Shown here in pieces: positions 8,268 to 15,935 of a stretch of 35,876 bases of DNA. The translations under genes were made by a program, and so were the position numbers. Source of the DNA: Clostridiales bacterium (GTDB lineage: Bacteria; Bacillota; Clostridia; Oscillospirales; Oscillospiraceae); assembly GCA_019418625.1 (NCBI GenBank), contig DYBL01000012.1:1-35876 (forward strand), written 5' to 3'. Position 1 is the first letter of the stretch; every line of letters begins with the position of its first letter. The notes under the pieces are model-generated. The model had not been told where the DNA came from, did not search any database, and saw only the letters and a program-made list of their open reading frames with translations.

Positions 8268-9404
8268 ATGACCAAACCACTGGAGCGTGTGCTGTTCACC
8301 TGCGGCGGCACGGCGGGGCACGTGAACCCTGCCATCGCCCTGGCCCAGCTCATGGCGGAAAAGAACCCGCAGACCCGGTTTTTGTTCGTGGGAGCGGACC
8401 GGGGGCTGGAAAAGGATCTGATCCCCCAGGCGGGCTATGACTTTCAAACTGTCCATATCTCCAGCTTCCACCGCTCGGTGAAGCCGGCGGAGATCCGCCA
8501 TAACCTGATCTCCCTGTATAACCTGACCCGCTCCCCGGCGGAGGCGCGGGCCATCCTGCGCTCTTTCCGCCCGGACGTGGTGGTGGGCACGGGAGGCTAC
8601 GCCAGCTTCCCCATGGTAAAGGCCGCCGCCAAGGCGGGCATCCCCACGGCGGTGCATGAGTCCAACATGGTGCCGGGGCTGACCACGGAGCTGCTGGAGC
8701 CCTATGCTGACCGGATCATGGTGGGCTTTGAGGCCTGCCGGGCCCATTACCGCCACCCGGATAAGGTGGTGGTCACGGGGACCCCGGTGCGGGGTGACTT
8801 TTTCAAAATGACCCGCCAGGAGGCCAAGGCCGCCCTGGGCGTGGACGACGGACGGCCTCTAATCGTGTCTTTCTGGGGCTCCCTGGGTGCTGCCGGGATG
8901 AACCGTACTATGGCGGATTTCCTGGCTCTGGAGGCGGCCAAAGAGCCCTTCCACCATATCCACGGCGCGGGAAAAAGCGGCTACGGCCAGGTGATGGCGC
9001 TGCTGAAGGAAAAGGGCGTGGACCTTGCCGCCCACCCTGCGCTGCAGGTGCGGGAGTATATCTACGACATGGCCACCGTCATGCGGGCGGCGGACCTGGT
9101 GCTCTGCCGGGCCGGCGCATCCACCATCAGTGAGCTGACGGCTCTGGGCGTGGCGGCGGTGATCGTGCCGTCTCCCTATGTGACAAACAACCATCAGGAG
9201 AAAAATGCCCGGGTGCTGGAGGCGGCCGGCGGCGCGTCCGTGGTACTGGAAAAGGACGCCAGCGGACAGGCGCTGTTCCAGGCGTCCTGCGCCATTTTGC
9301 ATGACGATGACGCTCGCAGCCGCATGGAAAAAGCCATGGCGGGGCTGGGCCTTCCCGACGCCACCGAGCGTATTTATCAGACGATTCTTCAAATCTGCCG
9401 GTAA
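8268..9404 (+). CDS. murG: UDP-GlcNAc:lipid I N-acetylglucosaminyltransferase MurG
   Basis: GT28 enzyme that adds GlcNAc to lipid I at the inner face of the membrane, making lipid II. 378 residues. The N-terminal loop reads TCGGTAGHVNPAIALA (GTAGH in place of the commoner GTGGH), followed by GTGGYASFP, HESNMVPGLT and VVTGTPVR. The usual second loop GGSxGA appears as FWGSLGAAGMN. The donor-site region is LCRAGASTISELTALGVAAVIVPSPYVTNNHQEKNA. Start ATG 8268 is preceded by GAGGT. The small motif changes keep the glycine pattern, so activity is expected. Confidence 0.95.
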   Translation: MTKPLERVLFTCGGTAGHVNPAIALAQLMAEKNPQTRFLFVGADRGLEKDLIPQAGYDFQTVHISSFHRSVKPAEIRHNLISLYNLTRSPAEARAILRSFRPDVVVGTGGYASFPMVKAAAKAGIPTAVHESNMVPGLTTELLEPYADRIMVGFEACRAHYRHPDKVVVTGTPVRGDFFKMTRQEAKAALGVDDGRPLIVSFWGSLGAAGMNRTMADFLALEAAKEPFHHIHGAGKSGYGQVMALLKEKGVDLAAHPALQVREYIYDMATVMRAADLVLCRAGASTISELTALGVAAVIVPSPYVTNNHQEKNARVLEAAGGASVVLEKDASGQALFQASCAILHDDDARSRMEKAMAGLGLPDATERIYQTILQICR

Positions 9405-9470
9405 CCGGCACCTCTCTCCCTCCATAGGATGGACTGTTCAGCCATTTGATTCATCGCGGAGGGAGACACC

Positions 9471-10733
9471 ATGAGTGAGATTTTGATAGAAGGCGGCGTG
9501 GGCCTGGAAGGAGAGGTGTGCGTTCAGGGGGCGAAAAACAGCGTGCTGCCCATTCTGGCGGCCACCATCCTCACCGGCGGTCAGGTGCTGCTGGAGGGCT
9601 GTCCCCATCTAAGGGATGTGGACGCCTCCGTGGACATTCTGCGCGCTCTGGGCTGCCGCGCCCGGTGGGAGGGGGACGCCCTGTCCGTGGATACCGCTCC
9701 CATGAACGGCTGCGCCATCTCCGACGCCCTCATGCGCCGGATGCGTTCGTCCGCCATTTTCCTGGGGGCTGTCCTGGCCCGCTGCGGCCGGGCGGAAATG
9801 AGTTATCCCGGCGGCTGTGAGCTGGGCCCCCGGCCCATCGACCTGCATCTTGCGGGACTGAGAGACCTGGGCGCCCGCATCCGGGAGGAGGGCGGTTTTC
9901 TCCACTGTACCGCTGCGCACCTGACGGGAAAGGAGATCGTGCTGGCGCTTCCATCTGTGGGCGCCACGGAAAACCTGATGCTCTCCGCCTGCGGTGCCGA
10001 GGGGGTGACGGTCATCTCCAATGCCGCCCGGGAGCCGGAGATCGTGGATCTGCAGGAGTTTCTCAACGCCTGCGGCGCGGATGTGGCCGGAGCGGGCTCT
10101 TCCACCGTGGTGGTCCGGGGCGGGAGGAAGCTGCATGGGTGCCGCTATCGCTGCATGAGCGACCGGATCGTGGCGGCCACCTATCTCTGCGCTGTATGTG
10201 CGGCGGGGGGAGACGTATTTTTGCGCCGGGCCCGGGAGGAGCATCTGGCCACCGTCACCGCCTCCCTGCGGCAGGCAGGGTGCGCCATTACATCCGACGG
10301 CGCGGGCATTGCCTGCCGGTGCATGAGCCGGCCCGGAGCAGTGCGCCCGGTGCGTACCGCGCCCTATCCCGGCTTTCCCACAGACGCCCAGGCCATCTTG
10401 ATGGCCGCGCTGGTGCGCTCCAGAGGCACCACGGTATTTGAAGAGAACATATTTGAAAACCGCTACCGCCATGTGGATGAACTGGTCCGCATGGGGGCGG
10501 ATATCCGGGTGTCCGGTCGGACGGCGGTGGTCACAGGCGTGGAGCACCTCAGCGGCGCGGCCGTGCGCTGCACGGATCTGCGGGGCGGCGCGGCACTGTG
10601 TGTGGCCGCCCTGGCAGCAGAGGGCGAAAGCCGCCTTTTTGAAACGGGACACATCGACAGAGGCTATGAGGACATTGTCCGGGATCTGGGAGCGCTGGGC
10701 GCCCGGATCTCCAGAACGGAAGAAATGAACTGA
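9471..10733 (+). CDS. murA: UDP-N-acetylglucosamine 1-carboxyvinyltransferase MurA
   Basis: Cytoplasmic enolpyruvyl transferase for the first committed step of peptidoglycan synthesis, the fosfomycin target. 420 residues. The start has VQGAKNSVLPILAATIL with the catalytic lysine of the family. The active-site loop PGGCELGPRPIDLHL contains Cys116, which corresponds to the fosfomycin-reactive Cys115 of E. coli. A later YPGFPTDAQAILMAAL block is also diagnostic. Firmicutes often carry two MurA paralogues; this copy lies inside the dcw cluster where murC/murB would be expected. ATG 9471 follows GGAGGGAG. The 66 bases after murG show no clear terminator or promoter. Confidence 0.95.
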   Translation: MSEILIEGGVGLEGEVCVQGAKNSVLPILAATILTGGQVLLEGCPHLRDVDASVDILRALGCRARWEGDALSVDTAPMNGCAISDALMRRMRSSAIFLGAVLARCGRAEMSYPGGCELGPRPIDLHLAGLRDLGARIREEGGFLHCTAAHLTGKEIVLALPSVGATENLMLSACGAEGVTVISNAAREPEIVDLQEFLNACGADVAGAGSSTVVVRGGRKLHGCRYRCMSDRIVAATYLCAVCAAGGDVFLRRAREEHLATVTASLRQAGCAITSDGAGIACRCMSRPGAVRPVRTAPYPGFPTDAQAILMAALVRSRGTTVFEENIFENRYRHVDELVRMGADIRVSGRTAVVTGVEHLSGAAVRCTDLRGGAALCVAALAAEGESRLFETGHIDRGYEDIVRDLGALGARISRTEEMN

Positions 10734-10743
10734 GGAGCACGGC

Positions 10744-11505
10744 ATGGCACGACGCAGACATTCCAACCGAAAGCGCAGGAGAGGGAGCTTTGGCTTCCTC
10801 TATAAGGTGCTGTCCATGTTGGTGATCTGCGGCTGCCTGGTGGCGGCGCTGACCCTGTTTTTCCGGGTGAACACCATCGTGGTCACCGGCCAGGAGCGCT
10901 ACACCCAGGATCAGATCGTGGAGGCCAGCGGCGTGGGCGTGGGCGATAACCTGTTTTTGCTCAATAAATACGCCGTGGCCGGCAGTATCCGCACGGCGCT
11001 GCCCTATGTGGACGAGATCCGCATCAACCGCAAGCTCCCGGATACCCTGCTCATCGAGATCAAGGAATGCGGCACCCCCATGGCGGTGGTGCAGGACGGC
11101 TTTGCCTGGCTGGTGAGTCCCAGCGGCCGCATCGTGGAACAGCTGGACACCGCCCAGGCGGAGGGATATGCCGTCATCAGCGGCTGTCAGCTGCTGGCGC
11201 CCTCTGTGGGAACGCGCCTGGCGCTGGCCACGGAGTATGCAGCCCAGCAGCAGAGCCTGCTGGACCTGATGGCCGCGCTGGAGGAGGCGGGGCTGAGCGA
11301 CCAGGTGGACGCCATCCGCCTGGATGACCTGTCGGCGCTGATCATGGAGTACGCCGGACGCTTTTCCGTGGAGCTTCCTTACGGGGCGGATTATGCCCGG
11401 AAGCTGCGGGCGCTGGTACAGGTGGTGGAGCAGCTGGAGACCAACCAGACCGGCACCATCCAGATGACCTGGGACAACGGAGAAGTGCATTTTATCGAAA
11501 ACTGA
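10744..11505 (+). CDS. divIB: Cell division protein DivIB/FtsQ
   Basis: Bitopic division protein of the DivIB-FtsL-DivIC complex, 253 residues. A basic cytoplasmic start (RRRHSNRKRRRGS) precedes one transmembrane helix (about 20-41). An extracytoplasmic POTRA domain follows, beginning FFRVNTIVVTGQERYTQDQI and including INRKLPDTLLIEI; the FtsQ/DivIB beta domain fills the rest. The start ATG is 10 bases after the murA stop, and its ribosome-binding site TGAGGAG overlaps that stop, so the two genes are translationally close. Family placement is supported by domain order and by ftsZ next door. Confidence 0.93.
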   Translation: MARRRHSNRKRRRGSFGFLYKVLSMLVICGCLVAALTLFFRVNTIVVTGQERYTQDQIVEASGVGVGDNLFLLNKYAVAGSIRTALPYVDEIRINRKLPDTLLIEIKECGTPMAVVQDGFAWLVSPSGRIVEQLDTAQAEGYAVISGCQLLAPSVGTRLALATEYAAQQQSLLDLMAALEEAGLSDQVDAIRLDDLSALIMEYAGRFSVELPYGADYARKLRALVQVVEQLETNQTGTIQMTWDNGEVHFIEN

Positions 11506-11513
11506 CGAACCCT

Positions 11514-11546
11514 GGGAGAGGGGCGTTTTCTCCCTGTGTTTCTTTA
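11514..11546 (+). terminator. Possible weak terminator after divIB
   Basis: GGGAGA at 11514-11519 can pair with TCTCCC at 11529-11534 around a 9-base loop, followed by a T-rich stretch (TGTGTTTCTTTAT). The stem is short, so readthrough into ftsZ is likely. Confidence 0.35.
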
Positions 11547-11577
11547 TAAAAAACTCCTGGAAAAGGCAGGCCGCTAC

Positions 11578-11606
11578 TTGACCGCGGCGGCAAAGTGTCA
11601 TACAAT
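11578..11606 (+). promoter_or_regulatory. Sigma-A-type promoter for ftsZ
   Basis: TTGACC at 11578-11583, a 17-base spacer, then TACAAT at 11601-11606. This is one mismatch from consensus in each box with ideal spacing. It lies 84 bases before the ftsZ start and gives ftsZ transcription independent of the long upstream operon. Confidence 0.7.
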
Positions 11607-11689
11607 AAACTAAATCCGGCAACCACAGGATATTGCGACATTCAAGGGCGGCACCGCCCTTTTGCACAAATGATAGTAGGAGGCACACT

Positions 11690-12817
11690 ATGGCGTTTGG
11701 ATTGGAGACCGGTCCCGATACCGTTGTCAATATTAAAGTGATCGGCGTAGGCGGCGGCGGCAACAATGTGGTCAACCGCATGGTTCGCTCCGGCACCAAG
11801 GGCGTGGACTTTGTGGCGGTGAACACCGATAAGCAGGCACTGAATGTTTCCAGTGCTACATACAAGATCCAGATCGGCGAGAAGCTGACCCACGGTCAGG
11901 GCGCCGGCTCCGACCCCGAGGTGGGCCGCAAGTCCGCCGAGGAGAGCCGTCAGCAGATCGCCAAGGCTCTGGAGGATACGGATATGGTGTTCATCACCGC
12001 CGGCATGGGCGGCGGCACCGGTACCGGCGGCGCGCCCATCGTGGCGGAGATCGCCAAGGAGATGGATATCCTCACGGTGGCCGTGGTGACCAAGCCTTTC
12101 GGCTTTGAGGGACCCCGCCGCATGCGGGCTGCCGAGGCGGGCATTTCCGAGCTGAAGGACCGGGTGGACTCTCTGGTCATCATCCCCAACGACCGGCTCA
12201 AGCATGCCACCGATCAGAAGATCACCTTTGCCAATGCATTTGAGATCGCCGACGATGTGCTGCGCCAGGCGGTGCAGTCCATCTCCGATCTGATCCGGGA
12301 TACCGGCTTTATCAACCTGGACTTTGCCGACGTGACCGCCGTCATGAAGAACGCGGGCATGGCCCACATGGGCGTGGGCCGGGCTGCCGGCAAGGGCAAG
12401 GCGGAAGAGGCTGCCAAGATGGCCATTTCCAGCCCCCTGCTGGAGACGTCCATCGAGGGCGCCAAGGGCGTGCTCATCAACATCACCGGCTCCATGGACA
12501 TCGGCCTGGAGGAAGTGGAGCAGGCCGCGTCGCTGGTGCAGGAGGCCGTCCATCCCGACGCCCTCACCATCTTCGGCGCCACCTTCGACGAGACCATGGA
12601 CGACGAGATCCGCGTCACCGTCATTGCCACCGGCTTTGACAAAGCCCCTGCCCAGCAGGAGCTGCCCAAGATGCAGAGCGTCCAGGCGGACCAGGGCGCC
12701 CGTGCCGTCACCGCGCCTGAGCCCGTTCCCCTGAAGGAAGTGGATGTCCCCAAGGTGGAGGACGAGACCGACGACGTGTTCGATGACATTTTGAAGATTT
12801 TCAACAAACGGGATTGA
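11690..12817 (+). CDS. ftsZ: Cell division GTPase FtsZ
   Basis: Tubulin-like GTPase that forms the cytoplasmic Z-ring; 375 residues. It carries VIGVGGGGNNVVNRM, the tubulin signature GGGTGTG at residues 107-113, FGFEGPRRM, and the synergy loop NLDFADVTAVM used in GTP hydrolysis. A variable linker rich in Val, Glu and Asp precedes the C-terminal tail DDVFDDILKIFNKRD. That tail is less like the usual IPxFLR core than in many species. Start ATG 11690 follows GTAGGAGGC; upstream in-frame codons to 11633 lie in the leader. It is transcribed from the promoter at 11578 and closed by a strong terminator. Confidence 0.98.
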   Translation: MAFGLETGPDTVVNIKVIGVGGGGNNVVNRMVRSGTKGVDFVAVNTDKQALNVSSATYKIQIGEKLTHGQGAGSDPEVGRKSAEESRQQIAKALEDTDMVFITAGMGGGTGTGGAPIVAEIAKEMDILTVAVVTKPFGFEGPRRMRAAEAGISELKDRVDSLVIIPNDRLKHATDQKITFANAFEIADDVLRQAVQSISDLIRDTGFINLDFADVTAVMKNAGMAHMGVGRAAGKGKAEEAAKMAISSPLLETSIEGAKGVLINITGSMDIGLEEVEQAASLVQEAVHPDALTIFGATFDETMDDEIRVTVIATGFDKAPAQQELPKMQSVQADQGARAVTAPEPVPLKEVDVPKVEDETDDVFDDILKIFNKRD

Positions 12818-12829
12818 AAAAAACCGGAA

Positions 12830-12863
12830 CGCCCCGCAGGATTTTCCTGCGGGGCGCTTTTTT
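12830..12863 (+). terminator. Strong terminator of ftsZ
   Basis: A perfect 12-bp stem, CGCCCCGCAGGA (12830-12841) and TCCTGCGGGGCG (12845-12856), with a 3-base loop, followed by CTTTTTT. This is a classic rho-independent terminator 13 bases after the ftsZ stop. Confidence 0.92.
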
Positions 12864-12929
12864 CTCCCCGCTGCGCCGCGGTTTGGGCATCTGCTCCATG
12901 GCGGCGCTGCCGCTTTTTGCAAGGGGAGA
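12863..12929 (+). other. Potential nested stem structure in the spoIVB upstream region
   Basis: Outer arms TCTCCCC (12863-12869) and GGGGAGA (12923-12929) enclose inner arms GCGCCGC (12873-12879) and GCGGCGC (12901-12907). Both pairs are perfect 7-mers and they nest. This could be a structured leader or small RNA; no known riboswitch class is recognised. Confidence 0.35.
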
Positions 12930-12956
12930 TTTCGCGCCTTCCGTTCAAAATACATT

Positions 12957-12990
12957 TGCCGGCACCGCCAGTGGCTGCCGGCAGTTTTTT
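12957..12990 (+). terminator. Terminator-shaped hairpin immediately before the spoIVB ribosome-binding site
   Basis: TGCCGGCA at 12957-12964 and 12976-12983 pair (each is also self-complementary), with an inner GCC/GGC pair, followed by G and six T. The spoIVB ribosome-binding site starts right after the T-run. It may end readthrough from upstream or act as an attenuator for spoIVB. Confidence 0.65.
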
Positions 12991-13007
12991 GGAAGGGGTG
13001 ATCGTAT

Positions 13008-14045
13008 TTGCATGAACCAACGCAAACGGCAAGGCGGCTGCTGCGGGGCGGAGCGGCGCTGCTCCTGGCCCTGATGCTGACCGCCGCAGTTCCCGCCGGT
13101 GCGGCGGAGCTCTCCAACGCCGGCACGTCCGCGCTGCCCGAAAAACTGGTGCCTGTGGGCCACACCGTCGGCATCAAGCTCTTTTCCAGGGGTGTGCTGG
13201 TGGTCAAGCTCCCGGACGGGCAGACGCCGGCCAGGGAGTGCGGCTTGCAGACCGGTGACGTGATCGTCAAATGCGGCGGCATTTCCGTCCAGTCCACGGA
13301 GCAGTTCCAGCAGCTGCTCCAGGAGCGCCGCAGCGCCGCCACGGACCTGCAGGTCAGCCGCAACGGCCGCCAGCTGGAGCTGTGTGTGTCCCCGGAAAAA
13401 AATGAGCAGGGCACCTATTCCATCGGTGCCTGGATCCGGGACTCCATGGCCGGCATCGGCACCGTCACCTATTATGATCCCGACACCGGGGCTTTCGGCG
13501 CCCTGGGCCACGGCATCGCCGATGTGGATACCGCCCAGCTGATGCCGTTTTCCTCCGGCTCTATCCTGCCCTCTACGGTAAAAGCCGTGAAGAAGGGGGA
13601 AGCAGGCAGCGCCGGCGAGCTGCGGGGCGACTTTGACCTCAGCGGCGATCTGGGCACGCTGTACGCCAATACCCAAAGCGGCGTGTTCGGCCATCTGGAG
13701 GCAGACGCCTCCTGCTGGGATGTGGGCGAGGCTTTGCCGGTCGCCAAGGCGGATGAGGTGGTGCCGGGCAAGGCAACCATCCTCTCCAACGTGGAGGGCG
13801 ACGAGCTCTGCGCCTATGACATCGAGATCCTCAGTGCCGGCACGTCTGCCGACGGCCGGGACATGGTGCTGCGCGTCACCGATCCGGACCTCATCGCCGC
13901 CACCGGCGGCATCGTCCAGGGCATGAGCGGCAGCCCCATCCTCCAGAACGGGAAATTCGTAGGCGCTGTGACCCATGTGCTGCTGAATGATCCAACCAAA
14001 GGATATGGAATTTTCCTTGAAACTATGCTGAAAGCGGCCGAGTGA
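13008..14045 (+). CDS. spoIVB: SpoIVB serine peptidase (family S55), sporulation checkpoint signal
   Basis: Forespore-secreted protease that, in Bacillus, triggers processing of pro-sigma-K in the mother cell. 345 residues. A Sec-type signal or anchor (LLRGGAALLLALMLTAAVPAGAAE) is followed by a PDZ domain (SRGVLVVKLPDGQTPARECGLQTGDVI) and the S55 catalytic domain. GHGI contains the likely catalytic His168; GMSGSP contains the probable nucleophile Ser307, by analogy with GxSGxP enzymes. The C-terminus NDPTKGYGIFLETMLKAAE is typical. The start is TTG 13008 with GGAAGGGGTGAT upstream; an ATG at 13012 is out of frame. spo0A, its usual neighbour, lies 2 kb downstream. Confidence 0.95.
   Translation: MHEPTQTARRLLRGGAALLLALMLTAAVPAGAAELSNAGTSALPEKLVPVGHTVGIKLFSRGVLVVKLPDGQTPARECGLQTGDVIVKCGGISVQSTEQFQQLLQERRSAATDLQVSRNGRQLELCVSPEKNEQGTYSIGAWIRDSMAGIGTVTYYDPDTGAFGALGHGIADVDTAQLMPFSSGSILPSTVKAVKKGEAGSAGELRGDFDLSGDLGTLYANTQSGVFGHLEADASCWDVGEALPVAKADEVVPGKATILSNVEGDELCAYDIEILSAGTSADGRDMVLRVTDPDLIAATGGIVQGMSGSPILQNGKFVGAVTHVLLNDPTKGYGIFLETMLKAAE
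13997..14038 (+). repeat. Direct repeat, copy 1 (native 3' end of spoIVB)
   Basis: This 42-base stretch encodes the KGYGIFLETMLKAA end of SpoIVB and recurs at 14626-14667 in the same orientation with 39 of 42 bases identical. The flanking sequence is not shared. Confidence 0.85.
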
Positions 14046-14050
14046 CCGCA

Positions 14051-14095
14051 AAGGGCAGCCTGCGGGCTGCCCTTACATCGTTTTTGGGGATGCCT
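14051..14095 (+). terminator. Terminator after spoIVB
   Basis: AAGGGCAGCC (14051-14060) and GGCTGCCCTT (14065-14074) form a 10-bp stem with a TGCG loop, six bases after the spoIVB stop. A T-run (14081-14085) follows after a short gap, so efficiency may be moderate. Confidence 0.7.
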
Positions 14096-14122
14096 TGACA
14101 GCGGGAGACAGTATGATAAAAT
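14095..14122 (+). promoter_or_regulatory. Sigma-A-type promoter of the frameshifted gene
   Basis: A perfect TTGACA (14095-14100), a 16-base spacer and TAAAAT (14117-14122), about 40 bases before the ATG at 14164. Confidence 0.65.
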
Positions 14123-14163
14123 ACAGGCACAAATCCACAGGGAGAACGGGAGGAGGGACCCCA

Positions 14164-14594
14164 ATGAACCACAAGTGGAAGCGCCGGATCAAACAATGGG
14201 GCTTGGATCTGGTCCGCCTGGCCATCCTGTTTGTGTTTATTTCCATCGTCAAGGACGCATGTGGCTGTTCGGCATTCCCAAAGCCGAGGACGTCTGCAAG
14301 GTCACGATCTCCTGCCCCCGCATCACGGATACCGTGAAAACCTATACCGATGCGGAGTCCATCGATCTGGCGGTGGCGCTGACCGGCTTTTTGAAGTACT
14401 CCCTGCTGGAAAAACCGGAGGGAAGCCGGGAGGATGCCGTTGAGATCATCTATGAACTCCGGGACGGGAGGACCGTCACAGTGGCCGCTGATGAGACCAC
14501 CGTGTGGTGGAAGGACAGGGCCCACGCGGTCCGGTCACCGGGCGGTTTTGTCTATCTGGTAGAAGTGGACTTTTTTTCGCAAGAGCTGGACTAG
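14164..14594 (+). pseudogene. Small membrane-anchored hypothetical protein, apparently frameshifted
   Basis: No known family is recognised. A good ribosome-binding site (GGGAGGAGGGACC) serves ATG 14164, which opens a basic start and one transmembrane helix (LVRLAILFVFISIVKD). This frame soon turns into Arg/Ser/Pro-rich noise and stops at 14337. The sensible continuation, WLFGIPKAEDVCKVTISCP through to SQELD, is in another frame from about ATG 14259 to 14594. Adding one base just before 14259 would join them into a protein of about 143 residues (anchor plus extracytoplasmic domain). So this looks like a one-base deletion, a sequencing error, or less likely recoding; no slippery heptamer is seen. 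The downstream part alone may still be made from ATG 14259. It sits between the two spoIVB-tail repeats. Confidence 0.6.
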
Positions 14595-14625
14595 CGTAAA
14601 AACATGCCGGCGATGTTGCTTCTAT

Positions 14626-14673
14626 CAAAGGATATGGAATTTTTCCTGAAACTATGCCGAAAGCGGCAAAATA
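14626..14673 (+). pseudogene. Fragment of spoIVB 3' end (direct repeat copy 2)
   Basis: The 42 bases at 14626-14667 match the end of spoIVB at 39 of 42 positions. Read in the same frame they give KGYGIFPETMPKAAK and a TAA stop. Two of the three changes alter an amino acid (Leu to Pro twice), as expected for an unconstrained copy. There is no ribosome-binding site or start, so it is not a gene. Confidence 0.75.
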
Positions 14674-14679
14674 AATGAG

Positions 14680-14709
14680 CGGCAGGGACGATTTGTCCCT
14701 GCCGTTTTT
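14680..14709 (+). terminator. Strong terminator
   Basis: A 10-bp stem, CGGCAGGGAC (14680-14689) and GTCCCTGCCG (14695-14704), with loop GATTT, followed by five T. It closes the frameshifted-gene unit. Confidence 0.9.
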
Positions 14710-14760
14710 CGTTTGGATGTGGTATGCTGGGATCAGAAAACAAAATAAGGAGGGATCACC

Positions 14761-15234
14761 ATGCACATCCGCCTGCGCACCCTTTGGAGAGTCCCGGTTT
14801 TTTGCCTGATCTCCAGTTATGTGAGTTTTTATGTGACGGTATACCTGGGCGGCGCTTTTTTTACGGTCCAGACCGTGGGCGCCGACGGGGTCACCAACGT
14901 GTCCGTCGATCCGGTCCGTGCCGCGATCTTTGACGGAGCACTGTTTTTGATCGTGCTGGCCCTGGGGGGACTGTGGGCTTTCCGCACCATGACCCGGGCA
15001 GAGATCGCCGTTTCCGCGGGGATCATTTCCACGGTCTATCTCATCGTGGTGGCCTTGCAGCTGACGGTCCCGTCATTTCCTATTTCCCTCAGCATGCAGC
15101 TGGCCAAGTTTTTCAACTGGACGGGGACGATTTCCTCCTGGCTGCTGCGGCTGACGGACCACCTTGCCTTTTCCACCATCGCCGCTTGCTTTGCCCCGCT
15201 GCTGTTCATCCCATTCGGACGAAAGACTGCCTGA
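14761..15234 (+). CDS. Unknown four-helix membrane protein
   Basis: 157 residues, no family recognised. Four hydrophobic segments are visible: about residues 10-38 (VPVFCLISSYVSFYVTVYLGG), 58-72 (GALFLIVLALGGLWAF), 82-100 (VSAGIISTVYLIVVALQL) and 130-150 (LAFSTIAACFAPLLFIPFG). Short charged loops lie between them and no catalytic motif is seen. ATG 14761 has a good AAGGAGGGA upstream. It ends only 9 bases from the 3' end of the convergent Nudix gene with no terminator between. It belongs to the segment inserted between spoIVB and spo0A. Confidence 0.75.
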   Translation: MHIRLRTLWRVPVFCLISSYVSFYVTVYLGGAFFTVQTVGADGVTNVSVDPVRAAIFDGALFLIVLALGGLWAFRTMTRAEIAVSAGIISTVYLIVVALQLTVPSFPISLSMQLAKFFNWTGTISSWLLRLTDHLAFSTIAACFAPLLFIPFGRKTA

Positions 15235-15243
15235 AAGATCACT

Positions 15244-15813
15244 TTACCGGGGCGGAAAACGCTTGGCTTTTTCGATGAGCTTGGGGTAGATCCGCTCTCG
15301 GAACCAGGGCTCCGACGAGGCTGCGATGGCATCCTCCGGTGTGAACCAGCCCACGGCGCTGTTTTCGTCGGCTTTGCGGCGGATGGGCTGATCCGGGTCT
15401 GCTTCCAGCAGATAGGTCACATTCAGGTGCAGGTGGGACGAGACATACCGGCCGTGCTTTTCGTGGCCGTCCACGGTCAGGATCTCCAGGGAGAAGAGCT
15501 CCGGCGTGACAGGCGTCACAGTGTGCACGCTGCTTTCCTCCCGCACTTCCCGCAAAGCCACGGCGAGAAGATCCCGCTCTCCGTCGGCGTGGCCTCCCAG
15601 CCAGGCCCAGGAACCATAGAGATTATGATAGGCCAGAAGCACCTTTTGGCGGTCCGGGCTTACCACCCAGGCGGAGGCAGTCAGGTGGGCAGAGGCATTT
15701 TCCCGGGTGTAGAGCGGCTCACCGCTGCGCAGCCGCCGAAGGAGCTCCCGGCGGTCCGCCTCTTCCTGCTCATTCCAGGGGACATAGCGCTCCAGTTGTT
15801 CCAAAAGTTCCAT
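15244..15813 (-). CDS. Nudix hydrolase
   Basis: Hydrolase of nucleoside-diphosphate-linked compounds; the substrate cannot be told. 189 residues. The Nudix-type segment GGHADGERDLLAVALREVREESSV (residues about 73-96, written here as motif GGHADGE plus REVREE) keeps the metal-binding REVREE core, but the usual EETG end is EESS. The N-terminal region (ERYVPWNEQEEADRRELLR) and WFTPEDAI match the subgroup that resembles isopentenyl-diphosphate isomerase/ADP-ribose hydrolases. I use ATG 15813, which has AGAGGTGAAA upstream, rather than a GTG at 15834. It is transcribed away from spo0A. Confidence 0.85.
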   Translation of the reverse strand: MELLEQLERYVPWNEQEEADRRELLRRLRSGEPLYTRENASAHLTASAWVVSPDRQKVLLAYHNLYGSWAWLGGHADGERDLLAVALREVREESSVHTVTPVTPELFSLEILTVDGHEKHGRYVSSHLHLNVTYLLEADPDQPIRRKADENSAVGWFTPEDAIAASSEPWFRERIYPKLIEKAKRFPPR

Positions 15814-15935
15814 AATTTCACCTCTTTTCACCACAGTACCACAATTTTAGCCCGAAAAAAAGAGCTGAACTCCCACTTATGAGAGAAAATGTGAAAAGCG
15901 TCGAATGATTTTTGGAATTTATTTACAGTTTCCCG

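Noticed and set aside
12814..13074. 86-codon open frame overlapping the ftsZ terminator and the start of spoIVB
   Set aside because: It reads through the strong terminator stem and overlaps spoIVB; no ribosome-binding site and no sensible domain.
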